Positions 53,747 through 63,458 of a stretch of 64,000 bases of DNA are shown in pieces. The DNA is from Halovivax asiaticus JCM 14624. Lineage in GTDB: Archaea; Halobacteriota; Halobacteria; Halobacteriales; Natrialbaceae. The number at the start of each line of letters is the position of its first letter. Position 1 is the stretch's first letter. The stretch is taken from positions 440,265 through 504,264 of the forward strand of contig NZ_AOIQ01000006.1 of assembly GCF_000337515.1 (NCBI RefSeq). Reading direction: 5' to 3'. A program made the position numbers and the translations under genes. The notes below the pieces were generated by a model. The model was given only the letters and a program-made list of their open reading frames with translations. It was not told the origin of the DNA and searched no databases.

Positions 53747-54322
53747 TTATCGGCTTTCGCGCGCGATATCGTCGAACGCATCGAAGAGTTCCGTCGCGTT
53801 TCCGAGAAGCCGTCGTGCGCGTCCTTCGAGGCGCTGTGAACGCTCTTCAGTGCGTTGGTACTCGTCGTGTGCCTCCCGTCGATCGGCCGGGAGTTCGGCT
53901 GCGATCACCTGGCGCTTGGCCTCGACACTGAAGTACTCGCTGAGGGTTGCGTACCCGAGGATCGTACACTGCTGGGTTACGGCCGCTCGGACGTCCTCGC
54001 GGTCGACCGGTTTGCACAGGTAGTCGTCGAAGGGCATATCGAGGATGTCGAAGGTGGGATCGATCGCCGTGACCATGATGACGCGACCGGCAAAGTCCAT
54101 CGCGTCGAGTTCGTCGAGTACGTCGTCGCCCGACAACCCGGGCATGTGCCGATCGAGGAGAACCACGTCGATAGCAGAGTCGCGGACGGTCTCGAGAGCT
54201 GACTCGCCGTCGTACGCCGTTTTGGTCTCACACAGCCCACGTAATCGGAGCGCGTACGCGTCCGCGACCTCCCGCTCGTCGTCCACCACCAGCGCGTGCG
54301 GGAGTTCCGCCTGTTCCTCCAT
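53747..54322 (-). CDS. HalX-domain response regulator
   Basis: 191 aa. Receiver domain 1-120 with DD at 14-15, phospho-acceptor Asp57 (VVLLDRHMPG) and Lys104 (YLCKPVD). The C-terminal HalX domain (about 125-188, LPADRREAHDEYQRTEERSQ) is a helical module found in haloarchaeal receivers; no DNA-binding domain is present. Candidate partner for one of the kinases downstream, but it faces the other way. Confidence 0.92.
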   Translation of the reverse strand: MEEQAELPHALVVDDEREVADAYALRLRGLCETKTAYDGESALETVRDSAIDVVLLDRHMPGLSGDDVLDELDAMDFAGRVIMVTAIDPTFDILDMPFDDYLCKPVDREDVRAAVTQQCTILGYATLSEYFSVEAKRQVIAAELPADRREAHDEYQRTEERSQRLEGRARRLLGNATELFDAFDDIARESR

Positions 54323-54516
54323 CGATCGAAGTAGTGGTGTGACTTCGCATAAATGTCTGTCCTTCGTCTCTCGTCGAGCGTCACCATCCCTTCCCCCTCA
54401 TCCCGCGCGAGGAGTGGTAACTGGACAGGTCTGTATAGCTAGTGTCGGCGGCGTGGCGGAGTCTCGGTAGCTAGCTACCATCGATACCACCAACGGGGCG
54501 TTTTCTCGACATACCG

Positions 54517-54933
54517 ATGGCGAGCGAATTAGTCCCCCCCCGTGACCAAGCAACGGAAGCGCCGTGCGCGGCGACCGAAGGCGATGAATGGCGACACGAA
54601 AATCCGACGGCGCTGCTCCAACAACTCGGTGACGAGTACACGCGAGCCGCGTTCGAGGCCGTTCTCGACCGACCTCGAAGCGGGCGAGCGGTCGCGGCGG
54701 CGACCGACATGTCTCGACCGACGGCGTTCCGACGGCTCAACGCACTCGTCGAACTCGGCTTGCTGGAGACGGACCGTCGGATCGACGGGGAGGACGGCCA
54801 CCACCACAAACGGTACCGCGCCGTCATCGATGGGTTTTCGGTACGGATCGAGGACGGCGACATCGACATCGTCATCGAATCCGACACCTCGGCAGAACCC
54901 GCGCGGATCGAGCGACGACCGGAGTGTGACTGA
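54517..54933 (+). CDS. Winged-HTH regulator, paralogue of the gene at 63459
   Basis: 138 aa. wHTH: ALLQQLGDEYTRAAFEAVLD, recognition helix TDMSRPTAFRRLNALVELGL, wing EDGHHHKRYRAVIDGFSVRI. The last 30 residues are acidic. The same core (TDMSRPT...RRL...DGHH...R) is in the gene at 63459, and both sit beside sensor kinases. Followed by two kinases on the same strand after 161 bases. Confidence 0.87.
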   Translation: MASELVPPRDQATEAPCAATEGDEWRHENPTALLQQLGDEYTRAAFEAVLDRPRSGRAVAAATDMSRPTAFRRLNALVELGLLETDRRIDGEDGHHHKRYRAVIDGFSVRIEDGDIDIVIESDTSAEPARIERRPECD

Positions 54934-55094
54934 CCGAGCACGCTCGGTCCGGCGGTCGGGTCCAATCCCCTGCATCCAAGTGGGAGGCCGAGACTACGGG
55001 ACGCATGCCACGGCGATCGATCCGCGGCCCGGGAGCCGCCGTGGCGTCGACTCCGACGACCCAGGACTGATGTGAAACGGGTCGAGAACGACAC

Positions 55095-56744
55095 ATGGAC
55101 TCTCTCACCTTCCTCCGCATCGGGATCGCCACGGTCGCTGCGTTCGTGGCGGTCGCGCTCATCGTGGTCCTCCGTCCGTATCGCGAGCGCGCCAGCGCTC
55201 GAGCGCTCCTCGGCGTCGGCGCGACGATGGCGGTGGGTTCGGCCCTGCACCTGCTCGTCGCCGATCTCACACCACCGAACGCAGCGCTCGACGTAACCGG
55301 CTGGGACCTCGAGCCGACGGCCTGGATCGTGGTCGGGTCGACTACTACGGTGATCGCCGGCGGGGTGTGGGTGCTGTTCGTCTTTCGATACACTGGTCGG
55401 TCGCGACGCGTCCGGCAGCTGACCGCCGCGATCGTCGCCGGAATCGATTTCGGAGCCGTCGCCGTCGCGACGGTCGCTCTCACGGCGGCCTCGGCGATCG
55501 CCTACCAGGCCCTCACGATGGCGTTCCTCCTCGTCGGCTTTCTGATCACGATCGGCGTGTTCCTGCTCCTGTGGCCGTCGATCGGACAACACGCGGTCCA
55601 GATCCGTGAACCCCTGACGCTCTCCGCCGGCGCTATCGGACTGCTGTCCGGGAGTTTCGTTGCGCAGATCTTCGAGCGTCCCCTCCTGTTCCCGGCGCTG
55701 TGGGCCGTCGCTGGCGGACTGTTTCTGGTCGCCGTCGTCCGCTACCCGGTCTTCGAGACGCCGCCGTCCGCACGCGTGCTCGGTCGTGATCGAGTCGTCG
55801 AGGAACTGTCCGACGGCGTTCTCATCGTCGATCGGCGGGGTCGAATTCGCGATTGCAATCCTGCCGCGAAGCGCCTGTTCGGCCTCGAACGGGCGTCGAT
55901 CCGGGAGAAACGGCTCGAGTCGATCTTCCCGACCGCCATCGATCCGAGGGAGCTGGCGACGAAGGCGGAACCGCTCCGGGTCGAACTGTCGGACGGGACG
56001 ACGCTGAACGTAACCGCCGATCCCATTACCGACGGCCGGAATCGGCAGTTCGGCTCACTCTTATTCTGTACGGACGTGACCAAGAGAAAGCGACGGGAGG
56101 ACCAATCGACGCTGCTTAGCCGGTTTCTCGTCGAGGAGATCCGGGAACGGATGGTCGAGGTGGCCGACGGGGCAAGACATGCACAGCGGACGGGAGCCGA
56201 CGACGTGACCGCTGCAGCTCGAATCTGGGAGCGGACGACCGTCCTGACGAGCCTCGTCGCCCAGACCCGGTCGATCGAGCGCGCCATCGCCGAGGACGGC
56301 GTTCGTGGAAACCGGCGGATCGACCCCCATCCAGTCCTGCGTGAGATCCGCGATTCGATTGCCACCGACGACGGGCCACGTATCGCGATCGACGGCCCGG
56401 AAGCGCCGATCGACACGACAGTCAATCGGGCGCTGCTACGGTCGCTTCTCGAACCGGTTGTCAGAGACGCGTACGAACACGCTTCGACGCGAGTCGAGGT
56501 CGGCGTCGATGGCGACGCGCCCCACGTTCGGATCGTCGACGATCGGCCGGATGCGAGCACCGAGACGGAGGACGAACGCGAAACCGGGTCACCGTTGACC
56601 GTCACGCGACTGGCGCTCGAACAACTCGGGAGCCGCCTCTCCGTAGAACGGGACGGCGCCGGTCGCCGCGTGGTCGTCGAACTGCCAACCGACCGCCCGG
56701 ACCGGGTGGCTAGCGCCGCACCTGACGGGGGTGGAAGTCGGTGA
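55095..56744 (+). CDS. 7TM-PAS degenerate histidine kinase (likely pseudokinase)
   Basis: 549 aa. 7TM sensor module (about 5-220, with FVFRYTGRSRRVRQ), PAS domain (about 232-330: DGVLIVDRRGRIRDCNPAAKRLFG), then a HisKA-like helix in which the expected His is Glu347 (LLSRFLVEEIRERM against LNRVVRHNLRND in the next gene). The ATPase-like region is also degenerate: the N-box is EPVVRDAYEHAS without its Asn, and the G1 position reads VDDRPDAS rather than DxGxG. It overlaps the start of the intact kinase at 56741 by 4 bases, so they are co-translated. Confidence 0.85.
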   Translation: MDSLTFLRIGIATVAAFVAVALIVVLRPYRERASARALLGVGATMAVGSALHLLVADLTPPNAALDVTGWDLEPTAWIVVGSTTTVIAGGVWVLFVFRYTGRSRRVRQLTAAIVAGIDFGAVAVATVALTAASAIAYQALTMAFLLVGFLITIGVFLLLWPSIGQHAVQIREPLTLSAGAIGLLSGSFVAQIFERPLLFPALWAVAGGLFLVAVVRYPVFETPPSARVLGRDRVVEELSDGVLIVDRRGRIRDCNPAAKRLFGLERASIREKRLESIFPTAIDPRELATKAEPLRVELSDGTTLNVTADPITDGRNRQFGSLLFCTDVTKRKRREDQSTLLSRFLVEEIRERMVEVADGARHAQRTGADDVTAAARIWERTTVLTSLVAQTRSIERAIAEDGVRGNRRIDPHPVLREIRDSIATDDGPRIAIDGPEAPIDTTVNRALLRSLLEPVVRDAYEHASTRVEVGVDGDAPHVRIVDDRPDASTETEDERETGSPLTVTRLALEQLGSRLSVERDGAGRRVVVELPTDRPDRVASAAPDGGGSR

Positions 56745-58420
56745 TTCACCTCGACTGGGCGACGCTCGGGGCTGTCGTGTTGGGCGCCGGCGTCCTCGTC
56801 GCGAGCCGAACCGCACAACGGCACGAACGCCCCGGCGTGATACCCTTCGCACTGTTGGTCATCCTGCTGGCCGGGCTCAGCGCGGTGATCGCACTCGGGC
56901 GCTCCGGGCTGGTGTTGATCCAACTCGGAGCCGGGAAGGATCTGCTCCTGATCGGCGGGTACGGGTTCGCGTCGTTGCTGTGGGTCGGCTTCGTCTTCGA
57001 GTATACGGGACGGGGACCGGTGCTCACGCCGCGTCGCTGGGGCGGGATCGTCTTCCTCGGCGGACTACTCGTCGCGAGCACGACCGTGACCTGGGGACAA
57101 CAAACGGGCCGGTTTGAGTTCGCCCTGCTCGGACAGCTTTCGTACCTTACGACGTTCGTACTGCAGGTGGCCGTCTTCTCGTTCGGCCTGCTCGGCGTCG
57201 TACTGATCGGTCGCTCGACGATCACCTACGACGATCTGGCGCGCGGGTCGGCGGCGTCACTCGTAGTCGCCGGGATCGGTATCACGTTGCTCCCCCTCTC
57301 GATACGGTACGGACGGCAGTTACCCGGAACGTCGATGTATTCGGTCGTCCTGTGGCAGCTCCTGGCCGTCGCCGGCGCGCTCGCCTGGACAGCGATCGGT
57401 ACCGACGCGTTCGAACGAGGAGCCGGCGCGGGACATCTCGCCAGAGAGACGGCCCTCGACGCGATGTCCGTCCCCGTTGTCGTCGTCGATCGAGCTGACC
57501 GGTTACTGGACGTGAACCGGGCTGCAGTGGAAACCTTCTCGGTCGATCGGACGCAACTCAGGGACGAGTCACTCACGGACGTCATTGACGTACCTGAAGA
57601 ACCTCCCGGAGGGCAGGCAATCTCGCTTCGGACGACAGCCGGGCGACGGGAATTCATCGTCGAACAGAGCGAGATCACCGACACGGACGGGGAGACGCTC
57701 GGTCGCGCCTACCGGTTTCGTGACGTCACGGAACGAGAAACCAGCGAACAGCGGATACAGGTCTTGAACAGGGTCGTCCGACACAATCTGCGGAACGATC
57801 TGGATGCGATCCGCGGCTTCGCCGAACCGATCCGGAACGACGCGTTCCCGGCCGACGAGGCGACGCAGTATTACGGACGGATCGAGACGATCGCAACCGG
57901 GCTCGTCGACCTCGCAAACGCGGTCGCGCGATCCGAACGCATACTCACGGAACCGCGCCTCGAACGGGAGCGGTGTGATCTCGTCGAAATCGCGGAACGA
58001 GCCGTCGACAGGTCATCCGACGCGGATATCACGCTGGAGGCTTCGGCCGACGTCGAGATCCGATCGGATCCGGACGCAGTCCGGATCGTGCTCGCCGAAC
58101 TGATCGACAACGCCGTGACACACGCGAGCCAAGAGCCACAATCGGTGACGATCCGCGTCGATCCCACCACCGCCGGTGGGCGGATCGAGGTGCGTGACGA
58201 TGGCCCGGGAATCCCGTCGGAAGAGCGGGCCGTGCTCGTCGACGGGGAGGAGACGCCGATCAAACACGGCAGCGGGATCGGGCTCTGGCTGGTCTACTGG
58301 ACCGTCACGCGATTAGGAGGGGAGCTGTCGTTCGAAGAGCGAGAGCCGCACGGGAGTATCGTCGTCGTCGATTTTCCGGATTTCGGTTCAGCGAGTACCC
58401 ACGGGTCGACGGATGCGTGA
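56741..58420 (+). CDS. 7TM-PAS sensor histidine kinase
   Basis: 559 aa from a GTG start inside the stop of the previous gene (GTGA). 7TM module (about 8-222, GFVFEYTGRGPVLTPRRW), PAS domain (about 238-335), HisKA with His348 (NRVVRHNLRND), and HATPase with ELIDNAVTHAS, DDGPGI and GSGIGLWLVYW. All boxes are intact. The 7TM part is alignable with that of the degenerate kinase, which suggests the pair arose by duplication. Confidence 0.92.
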   Translation: MIHLDWATLGAVVLGAGVLVASRTAQRHERPGVIPFALLVILLAGLSAVIALGRSGLVLIQLGAGKDLLLIGGYGFASLLWVGFVFEYTGRGPVLTPRRWGGIVFLGGLLVASTTVTWGQQTGRFEFALLGQLSYLTTFVLQVAVFSFGLLGVVLIGRSTITYDDLARGSAASLVVAGIGITLLPLSIRYGRQLPGTSMYSVVLWQLLAVAGALAWTAIGTDAFERGAGAGHLARETALDAMSVPVVVVDRADRLLDVNRAAVETFSVDRTQLRDESLTDVIDVPEEPPGGQAISLRTTAGRREFIVEQSEITDTDGETLGRAYRFRDVTERETSEQRIQVLNRVVRHNLRNDLDAIRGFAEPIRNDAFPADEATQYYGRIETIATGLVDLANAVARSERILTEPRLERERCDLVEIAERAVDRSSDADITLEASADVEIRSDPDAVRIVLAELIDNAVTHASQEPQSVTIRVDPTTAGGRIEVRDDGPGIPSEERAVLVDGEETPIKHGSGIGLWLVYWTVTRLGGELSFEEREPHGSIVVVDFPDFGSASTHGSTDA

Positions 58421-58502
58421 CGCAGCGTGATAACCGCGCTTATGGTTCTCGTCTCCCAACGCATCGGGTACCGATCGACAAATCGATCTCCGCCACCGAC
58501 CA

Positions 58503-59855
58503 ATGACACGTCTTCACCGTCGTCGGTTTCTCGAACTCGGTGCGGGAGCGGCGGCCGTCGCACTCGGCGGCTGTTTCGGATCCGACGACGAAGCGGCGTC
58601 CTACGCGAAGTGGGTGCCGGCGAGAACCGGCGGCGTCCACGTCGGCTATCTGGATTTCAGTATCACGACCGAAGTACGCGAGGGCGACGAACTGTTGCCT
58701 TTGATCCTCCCTGCGAACGCGACCGAGCGTACCGAGCACATCCTGACAGATATGTCGATTCTCGATAGCGTCGAGGATCCGTTGCTCACCTGGCCGATCG
58801 AGGTCGGCGGCCAGTTGGTCGGAGGAGCCGCCCTTGGCATCGCCGCATCCGGGCTCGGCTACCTCATCGATCCGGAGCGGCCTGACCAGGGGGTAGACGA
58901 GCTGTTCACGGCAGACGCCGTCGCGATCGGACGGGGAACGATCGATCTCGACGAAGCCACGGAGACCCTCCGATCGGGGTCCGAGGGAGTCTTCGGTGAC
59001 GTTCCGTTTGAACGAACCGGATCCATCGGCGATTTCAGCCTGTATGCGCCGACGAGCGGTGATCTAGACGGCGTCACAGCACTCAGCGAGACGACCGTCA
59101 TGGTCGCCGACACTCGCGAGGAGATCCAGCGTATCGTCGAGACCACGCGAGGAGATCGCGCCGGCGCACTCCAGGAATCGGACGTGTTCGAGTGGCTACA
59201 GGAGACAGCCGGAAGCGGTCACATTGCGGGCGGGTGGGTCGGACCGATCGAGCTCGAGAGCCACTTTATGAGCGACCCGTCCGAACGGCCCGCGGCCGAC
59301 CTCCTCCGGGCAGCCGACAACGTGCTCGCCTCGTTAACGGTGACCGCCGACGACAGTGAGGTCACGGCCAATCTCGCCGCGCAGCGGGGGTCTCTCGACG
59401 ACGAGACGGCGCGCGAGTTCGACCGCCGATTCGGGTCCGCGAGCGTAGAGGGGACGACGACAGTCGACGGAAACCGCGTTACCGCCAGTGGGACCTACAC
59501 GGAAGACGTCCTCGATATCGAGTTCTCCCAACCCGATCAGTCGACACCGCCCGACGACGCGGATCCGGGGGAACCCGTCGATCCGCCCCCCGAAGTCGCT
59601 GCTGCCGTTCCCGAGAAAGGATTCGGGTTCACCTACCTGGACGAAGGCGGACGAGTCGAAGTATCGTTCCCCGCTGGATTCGACGCCGAGGAAGTAACGC
59701 TGACTGCCGTCGACCAGGATCACGAGGTGTCGACGACGTCGGCGGAGCACCTTCGCTCGATGACGGTGAATGTCGATCCGGACGGCGATACCGTGCTCGT
59801 GACGGTTACCGTCGACGGGACGTCCGGCGTCGTTGCTCGCTGGGAAGGCCCCTGA
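58503..59855 (+). CDS. Large Tat lipoprotein, function unknown
   Basis: 450 aa. RRR at 6-8 and lipobox GGC with Cys24. The mature protein begins SYAKWVPARTGGVHVGYLDF and has two domains: a mixed alpha-beta part to about residue 340, then an acidic/Pro linker (QSTPPDDADPGEPVDPPPE), then a beta domain FGFTYLDEGGRVEVSFPAG. It resembles haloarchaeal surface proteins with no assigned role. It is 82 bases downstream of the kinase pair and may be the extracellular partner of their sensor; this is inference. Confidence 0.8.
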   Translation: MTRLHRRRFLELGAGAAAVALGGCFGSDDEAASYAKWVPARTGGVHVGYLDFSITTEVREGDELLPLILPANATERTEHILTDMSILDSVEDPLLTWPIEVGGQLVGGAALGIAASGLGYLIDPERPDQGVDELFTADAVAIGRGTIDLDEATETLRSGSEGVFGDVPFERTGSIGDFSLYAPTSGDLDGVTALSETTVMVADTREEIQRIVETTRGDRAGALQESDVFEWLQETAGSGHIAGGWVGPIELESHFMSDPSERPAADLLRAADNVLASLTVTADDSEVTANLAAQRGSLDDETAREFDRRFGSASVEGTTTVDGNRVTASGTYTEDVLDIEFSQPDQSTPPDDADPGEPVDPPPEVAAAVPEKGFGFTYLDEGGRVEVSFPAGFDAEEVTLTAVDQDHEVSTTSAEHLRSMTVNVDPDGDTVLVTVTVDGTSGVVARWEGP

Positions 59856-59945
59856 CGCCGTCGGTCCGATCGAGAGTTAGGATGCGGAGCGGCGGCCCCT
59901 CTCGACGGTCCCGCCGCTGCTTTACTCCGAATAGCCCTGCGTCAC

Positions 59946-60401
59946 TCAGGGTCGCACGACGATCGTGTTGCCGACCCGGTCGCCGAGTCGCCGCTCCGAC
60001 TTCGAGACGGCGAGGGTCACGATCCCGACCAGATAGAAGGCGGGAAGCCAGTCGACGAGGCGGAAGACGTTCCGGAGCAGCGAGCCCAGAAACGACGGCG
60101 CCGAGCCGTCCGGCCGAGTCACCTCGATGCTGACGAGGTACTTGCCGAGGGTCTTGCCCCACCGCCACTCCAGGACCGTGTGATACAGTATCGAGATGGC
60201 AAGCCAGAGCCCCAGCCCCGCTAGCGCCGGGCCGCCGTCGAGATTGGTTTCGATCCGCGTGCTCGAGGTCTGTAAGTCGCCGGTTACGAGGCCGACCGCC
60301 GGGATGGCTACCATGAACAGTCCGATCCAGACGACCGAGTCGATGGCCATCGCGACGCCGCGGATGCCCACGCCACACCGTCGTTGCGTATTCGATGTCA
60401 T
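59946..60401 (-). CDS. RDD-family membrane protein
   Basis: 151 aa from the ATG at 60401 (MTSNTQRRCGVGIRGVAMA). RDD features: RGVAMAIDSVVWIGLF at the first TM, then the motif RWGKTLGKYLVSIEVTRPDG. A second TM pair follows at VDWLPAFYLVGIVTLAVS, and the C-terminus is RRLGDRVGNTIVV. Possibly a transporter; some RDD proteins act in sodium or polyol transport. Function unproven. Confidence 0.87.
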   Translation of the reverse strand: MTSNTQRRCGVGIRGVAMAIDSVVWIGLFMVAIPAVGLVTGDLQTSSTRIETNLDGGPALAGLGLWLAISILYHTVLEWRWGKTLGKYLVSIEVTRPDGSAPSFLGSLLRNVFRLVDWLPAFYLVGIVTLAVSKSERRLGDRVGNTIVVRP

Positions 60402-60589
60402 TTCACGTCGGAGGGATGCAGTACGGTCGTAAAGTACGGCCGCGCGTGTTTCTGCTGGCGAAACGCGCCGACCGTCGTGGGGCGACGGGTCCACGGTGGA
60501 TTCTCGCGGAATCGAGTCCGACCGAGCGAGACGAACCGTCCGAACGGATCACGTATCCTTAACTATCGGCCGGCAGTCACTCGAAGACG

Positions 60590-62152
60590 ATGGACACGGG
60601 GGTCGAGCACGCACCGATCGGGGTTCTGGAGGCGAGTCACGACGGCGTCGTTAGTGACGTGAACGAAACCGCCGCGACCATGCTCGACGTGGATCCGGAC
60701 GCCGCCACGGGCGAACCGATCGGCGCCGTCGTTCCGGCGTCCGTCGACGCGTCCGTCCCGGAGGCGTTCGAGACGGCCCTCGAGACCCCAGTGTCCGCCG
60801 AGGAGTTCTACCCCGAACTGGATCGATGGCTCTCGGTCGACATCAGTCCAACGAGCGACGCTGTCTACGTCTACCTCCGGGACGTGACCGACGAGCGCCG
60901 ACGCACACAGCGGCTGGAGTCGCTCCAATCTGATCTCCACCGACTGACGATCGGGAACGAACTCATCGCGGACGTCCTCGGGGAACTCGTCCGGGCCTCC
61001 ACACGCGAGGAGATCGCCCGAAGCATCTGTCAGGAACTGGGTGAGACCGACATTTACGAATTCGCCTGGGTCGGCGAACGGGCGGTCGGCTCCGACGAGA
61101 TCGTGCGTCGGGCCGCTGCCGGAACGACCGGGCGCACGCTAGAGCGGATCGATACCGCGCTCGACGGTAATGTAGCGCTGCCCGAATCGCGCGCGATCGA
61201 GCGCGGCGAACCGACCGTTATCCGGTCGCTCGGTGAGAACGGCTCCGTCCCGGAACGGATCCGACGGGCGGCGTTCGCCGACGGGCTGGGATCGCTACTG
61301 GCCGTGCCACTGACCTACGGATCGAGCGTGTACGGCATCGTCGGCGTGTACGCGGCCGAGCGGGACGCGTTCTCGGAACGCGAGCGCAAGAGCTTCGGGA
61401 CCGTCGGTAAGATGGCCGGGTTCGCCATCAACGCGACCCGCAACCGGTCGTTGCTCTCGGCCGACCGGGTCGTCGAGCTCACGTTCCAGTTGTCGGATCC
61501 CGCAGCCCCGTTCGTCACGACGGTCGCCGAAACGAACGCGAGGCTCGACGTGGCCGGCGCGATCCCGCAGGGCGAGCACCTCCTCTGTTACGTCGACGCC
61601 GAGACCGCGACTCCCACCGCGGAGGAAATCGCCGCCGTGCTGGCCGAGCACGAGGCGGTCGTCGAGACGCGGACGATCACCGACCGCGACGCCGACGGCT
61701 CGATCGAAGTACGCCAGCGCACCGAGACGCCCCTCGGGCACCTCCTCAGCCAGGGCGGGACCGTCCGGTCGGCCACGTTCGGCGGCGACGACAATCGCGT
61801 CGTCGTCGACCTCCCACCGTCGGAAGACGTCCGCCGAATCGCGGACGCGATCACGCGCCGCTACGACGCTGCGGTGCTCGCCAAACGGGAGCGGCGACCG
61901 GACGAGCGATCGACCCGGGAGTTCCGGAACGCGCTGACCGATCGGCTGACCGATCGCCAGGAGGACGCCCTTCGCACCGCGTTCTTCGCTGCGTACTTCG
62001 AATCCCCGCGCGGGAGTTCCGCGGCGGAAGTCGCAGACGCCCTCGGGATCACCGGTCCGACGTTACTCCATCATCTCCGGGCCGGCCAGCGGAAACTCCT
62101 GGAAGAACTCTTCGAGGTGACCGATCGACCGTCGGCCGTCGATCGTCCGTGA
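60590..62152 (+). CDS. Bat-type transcriptional activator (PAS-GAF-HTH_10)
   Basis: 520 aa. PAS domain (about 5-105, ASHDGVVSDVNETAATML), GAF domain (about 120-285, LLAVPLTYGSSVYGIVGVYA), a BAT regulatory domain (about 290-430), and the C-terminal HTH_10 (about 450-510: LTDRQEDALRTAFFAAYFES, SAAEVADALGITGPTLLHHL). Related to the bacterio-opsin activator; such proteins respond to light or oxygen cues. No bop or carotenoid gene is in the window. Confidence 0.92.
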   Translation: MDTGVEHAPIGVLEASHDGVVSDVNETAATMLDVDPDAATGEPIGAVVPASVDASVPEAFETALETPVSAEEFYPELDRWLSVDISPTSDAVYVYLRDVTDERRRTQRLESLQSDLHRLTIGNELIADVLGELVRASTREEIARSICQELGETDIYEFAWVGERAVGSDEIVRRAAAGTTGRTLERIDTALDGNVALPESRAIERGEPTVIRSLGENGSVPERIRRAAFADGLGSLLAVPLTYGSSVYGIVGVYAAERDAFSERERKSFGTVGKMAGFAINATRNRSLLSADRVVELTFQLSDPAAPFVTTVAETNARLDVAGAIPQGEHLLCYVDAETATPTAEEIAAVLAEHEAVVETRTITDRDADGSIEVRQRTETPLGHLLSQGGTVRSATFGGDDNRVVVDLPPSEDVRRIADAITRRYDAAVLAKRERRPDERSTREFRNALTDRLTDRQEDALRTAFFAAYFESPRGSSAAEVADALGITGPTLLHHLRAGQRKLLEELFEVTDRPSAVDRP

Positions 62153-62235
62153 AGTAAATCCGAGACCTCGGATGGAAGTTCCGGGCTGCCGCCGGTTCGC
62201 GCCGACGAAATTGGCCCGCGCCTGAAGACGCAGGG

Positions 62236-63246
62236 CTAGGCGACATTCTCACACCCGATTTCGAGACCGGTGATCTCGAAGCGAGCGCCATCGGCCGCGG
62301 ATTCGGTGATCGTGATTTCCCACCCGTGCAGATCGACGATTCGGCCGACGATCGACAGGCCGAGGCCGGTCCCATGGTCGTCTGTGCTGAAACCGGGATC
62401 GAAGACCTGCTCCCGTCGACCCGGCTGAATCCCGCGGCCGTCGTCAGCAACGTAAAATCCCGCGGCCTCGGCGAGGGGGCCCACGGTCACCGTCACGTCC
62501 ACCCCGCCGTGCTCGACAGCATTCCGAAAGAGATTCTCGAAGAGCCGGCCGAGGCGGTTGGAATCCGCGACGACAGTGGGCAACGACCCGTCGACGGCGA
62601 AGTCGGCGTCGTGGGTCTCGACGGTCCCCCACGCCGCCGCCGCAGCAGACGCCAAATCGACCCGCTCGTCGGGTTGGACGACGGCAGCGCCCCTGGCCAA
62701 CGTCAGCACATCCTCGACGATCCGTTCCATCCGGTCGTGGGCGCGGGCGACGTGTTCGAAGTGCTTGTCCTCGCCGGATTCTCGAGCGGCCCGCAAACGG
62801 GCGTTGGCAACGTCCAACGGATTCCGGAGGTCGTGACTGATCACGCTCGCCACGTGATCCAGACCAATCTCGCCCGCCGCCCGGGTTGCCCCCGTCGGAA
62901 GCGGGCTGAACAGGAACACCCCGTCGGCGTTCTCGTCTGCGGAGACCACTCGCAGGAGGTACCGATCACGAGAACCCGCCGTAGTCGACCGCGTTCCGGA
63001 CTCGATGATGAGGGTGTCGTCGGTCGTTCCGATCTCGCCCGGGTCGTCCGGACCCAGCACGACCGACAGTTCGAGCGTTTCGAACACCGAGGCCGCCGGT
63101 TCGCCCGCTTCCACCGATCCGAAGGTCAGTTCGAAGCCCTCGTTCACCCATTCGACGATCGGCGTCCCATCGTCAGTGGCAACCTGACAGACCGGGTCGG
63201 GCCACTGTCCGATGGCGGACGAGTGGGTTATCCCGTCGTCGGTCAT
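62236..63246 (-). CDS. Soluble PAS sensor histidine kinase
   Basis: 336 aa from the ATG at 63246 (MTDDGITHSSAIGQWPDPV); the extension upstream is Arg/Pro-rich and not protein-like. PAS-like domain (15-120), HisKA with His138 (SVISHDLRNPLDVAN), HATPase with FENLFRNAVEHGG, DDGRGIQ and GTGLGLSIV. The kinase core is closely similar to that of the 7TM kinase at 36854, but the 7TM module is absent. Divergent from a wHTH gene that begins 213 bases away. Confidence 0.9.
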   Translation of the reverse strand: MTDDGITHSSAIGQWPDPVCQVATDDGTPIVEWVNEGFELTFGSVEAGEPAASVFETLELSVVLGPDDPGEIGTTDDTLIIESGTRSTTAGSRDRYLLRVVSADENADGVFLFSPLPTGATRAAGEIGLDHVASVISHDLRNPLDVANARLRAARESGEDKHFEHVARAHDRMERIVEDVLTLARGAAVVQPDERVDLASAAAAAWGTVETHDADFAVDGSLPTVVADSNRLGRLFENLFRNAVEHGGVDVTVTVGPLAEAAGFYVADDGRGIQPGRREQVFDPGFSTDDHGTGLGLSIVGRIVDLHGWEITITESAADGARFEITGLEIGCENVA

Positions 63247-63458
63247 GGCGTGGGTGGTGCTCGGTCCGGACCCCACAATACCCCGACCAGGAGCGATCTT
63301 GGCGACGTCATCTATCGATGGCGATAGGTTCGATTCGGCCCGTCCACGTAAAGTCCCGAAGGCTAGTAATACAGACTCCGGCGTCGGGTACTGCCGCGGC
63401 GATCGCTTCGGCATACCTAGCCCCGGAATCCAGGGAGGGACAGCACGAACGCCCGGCT

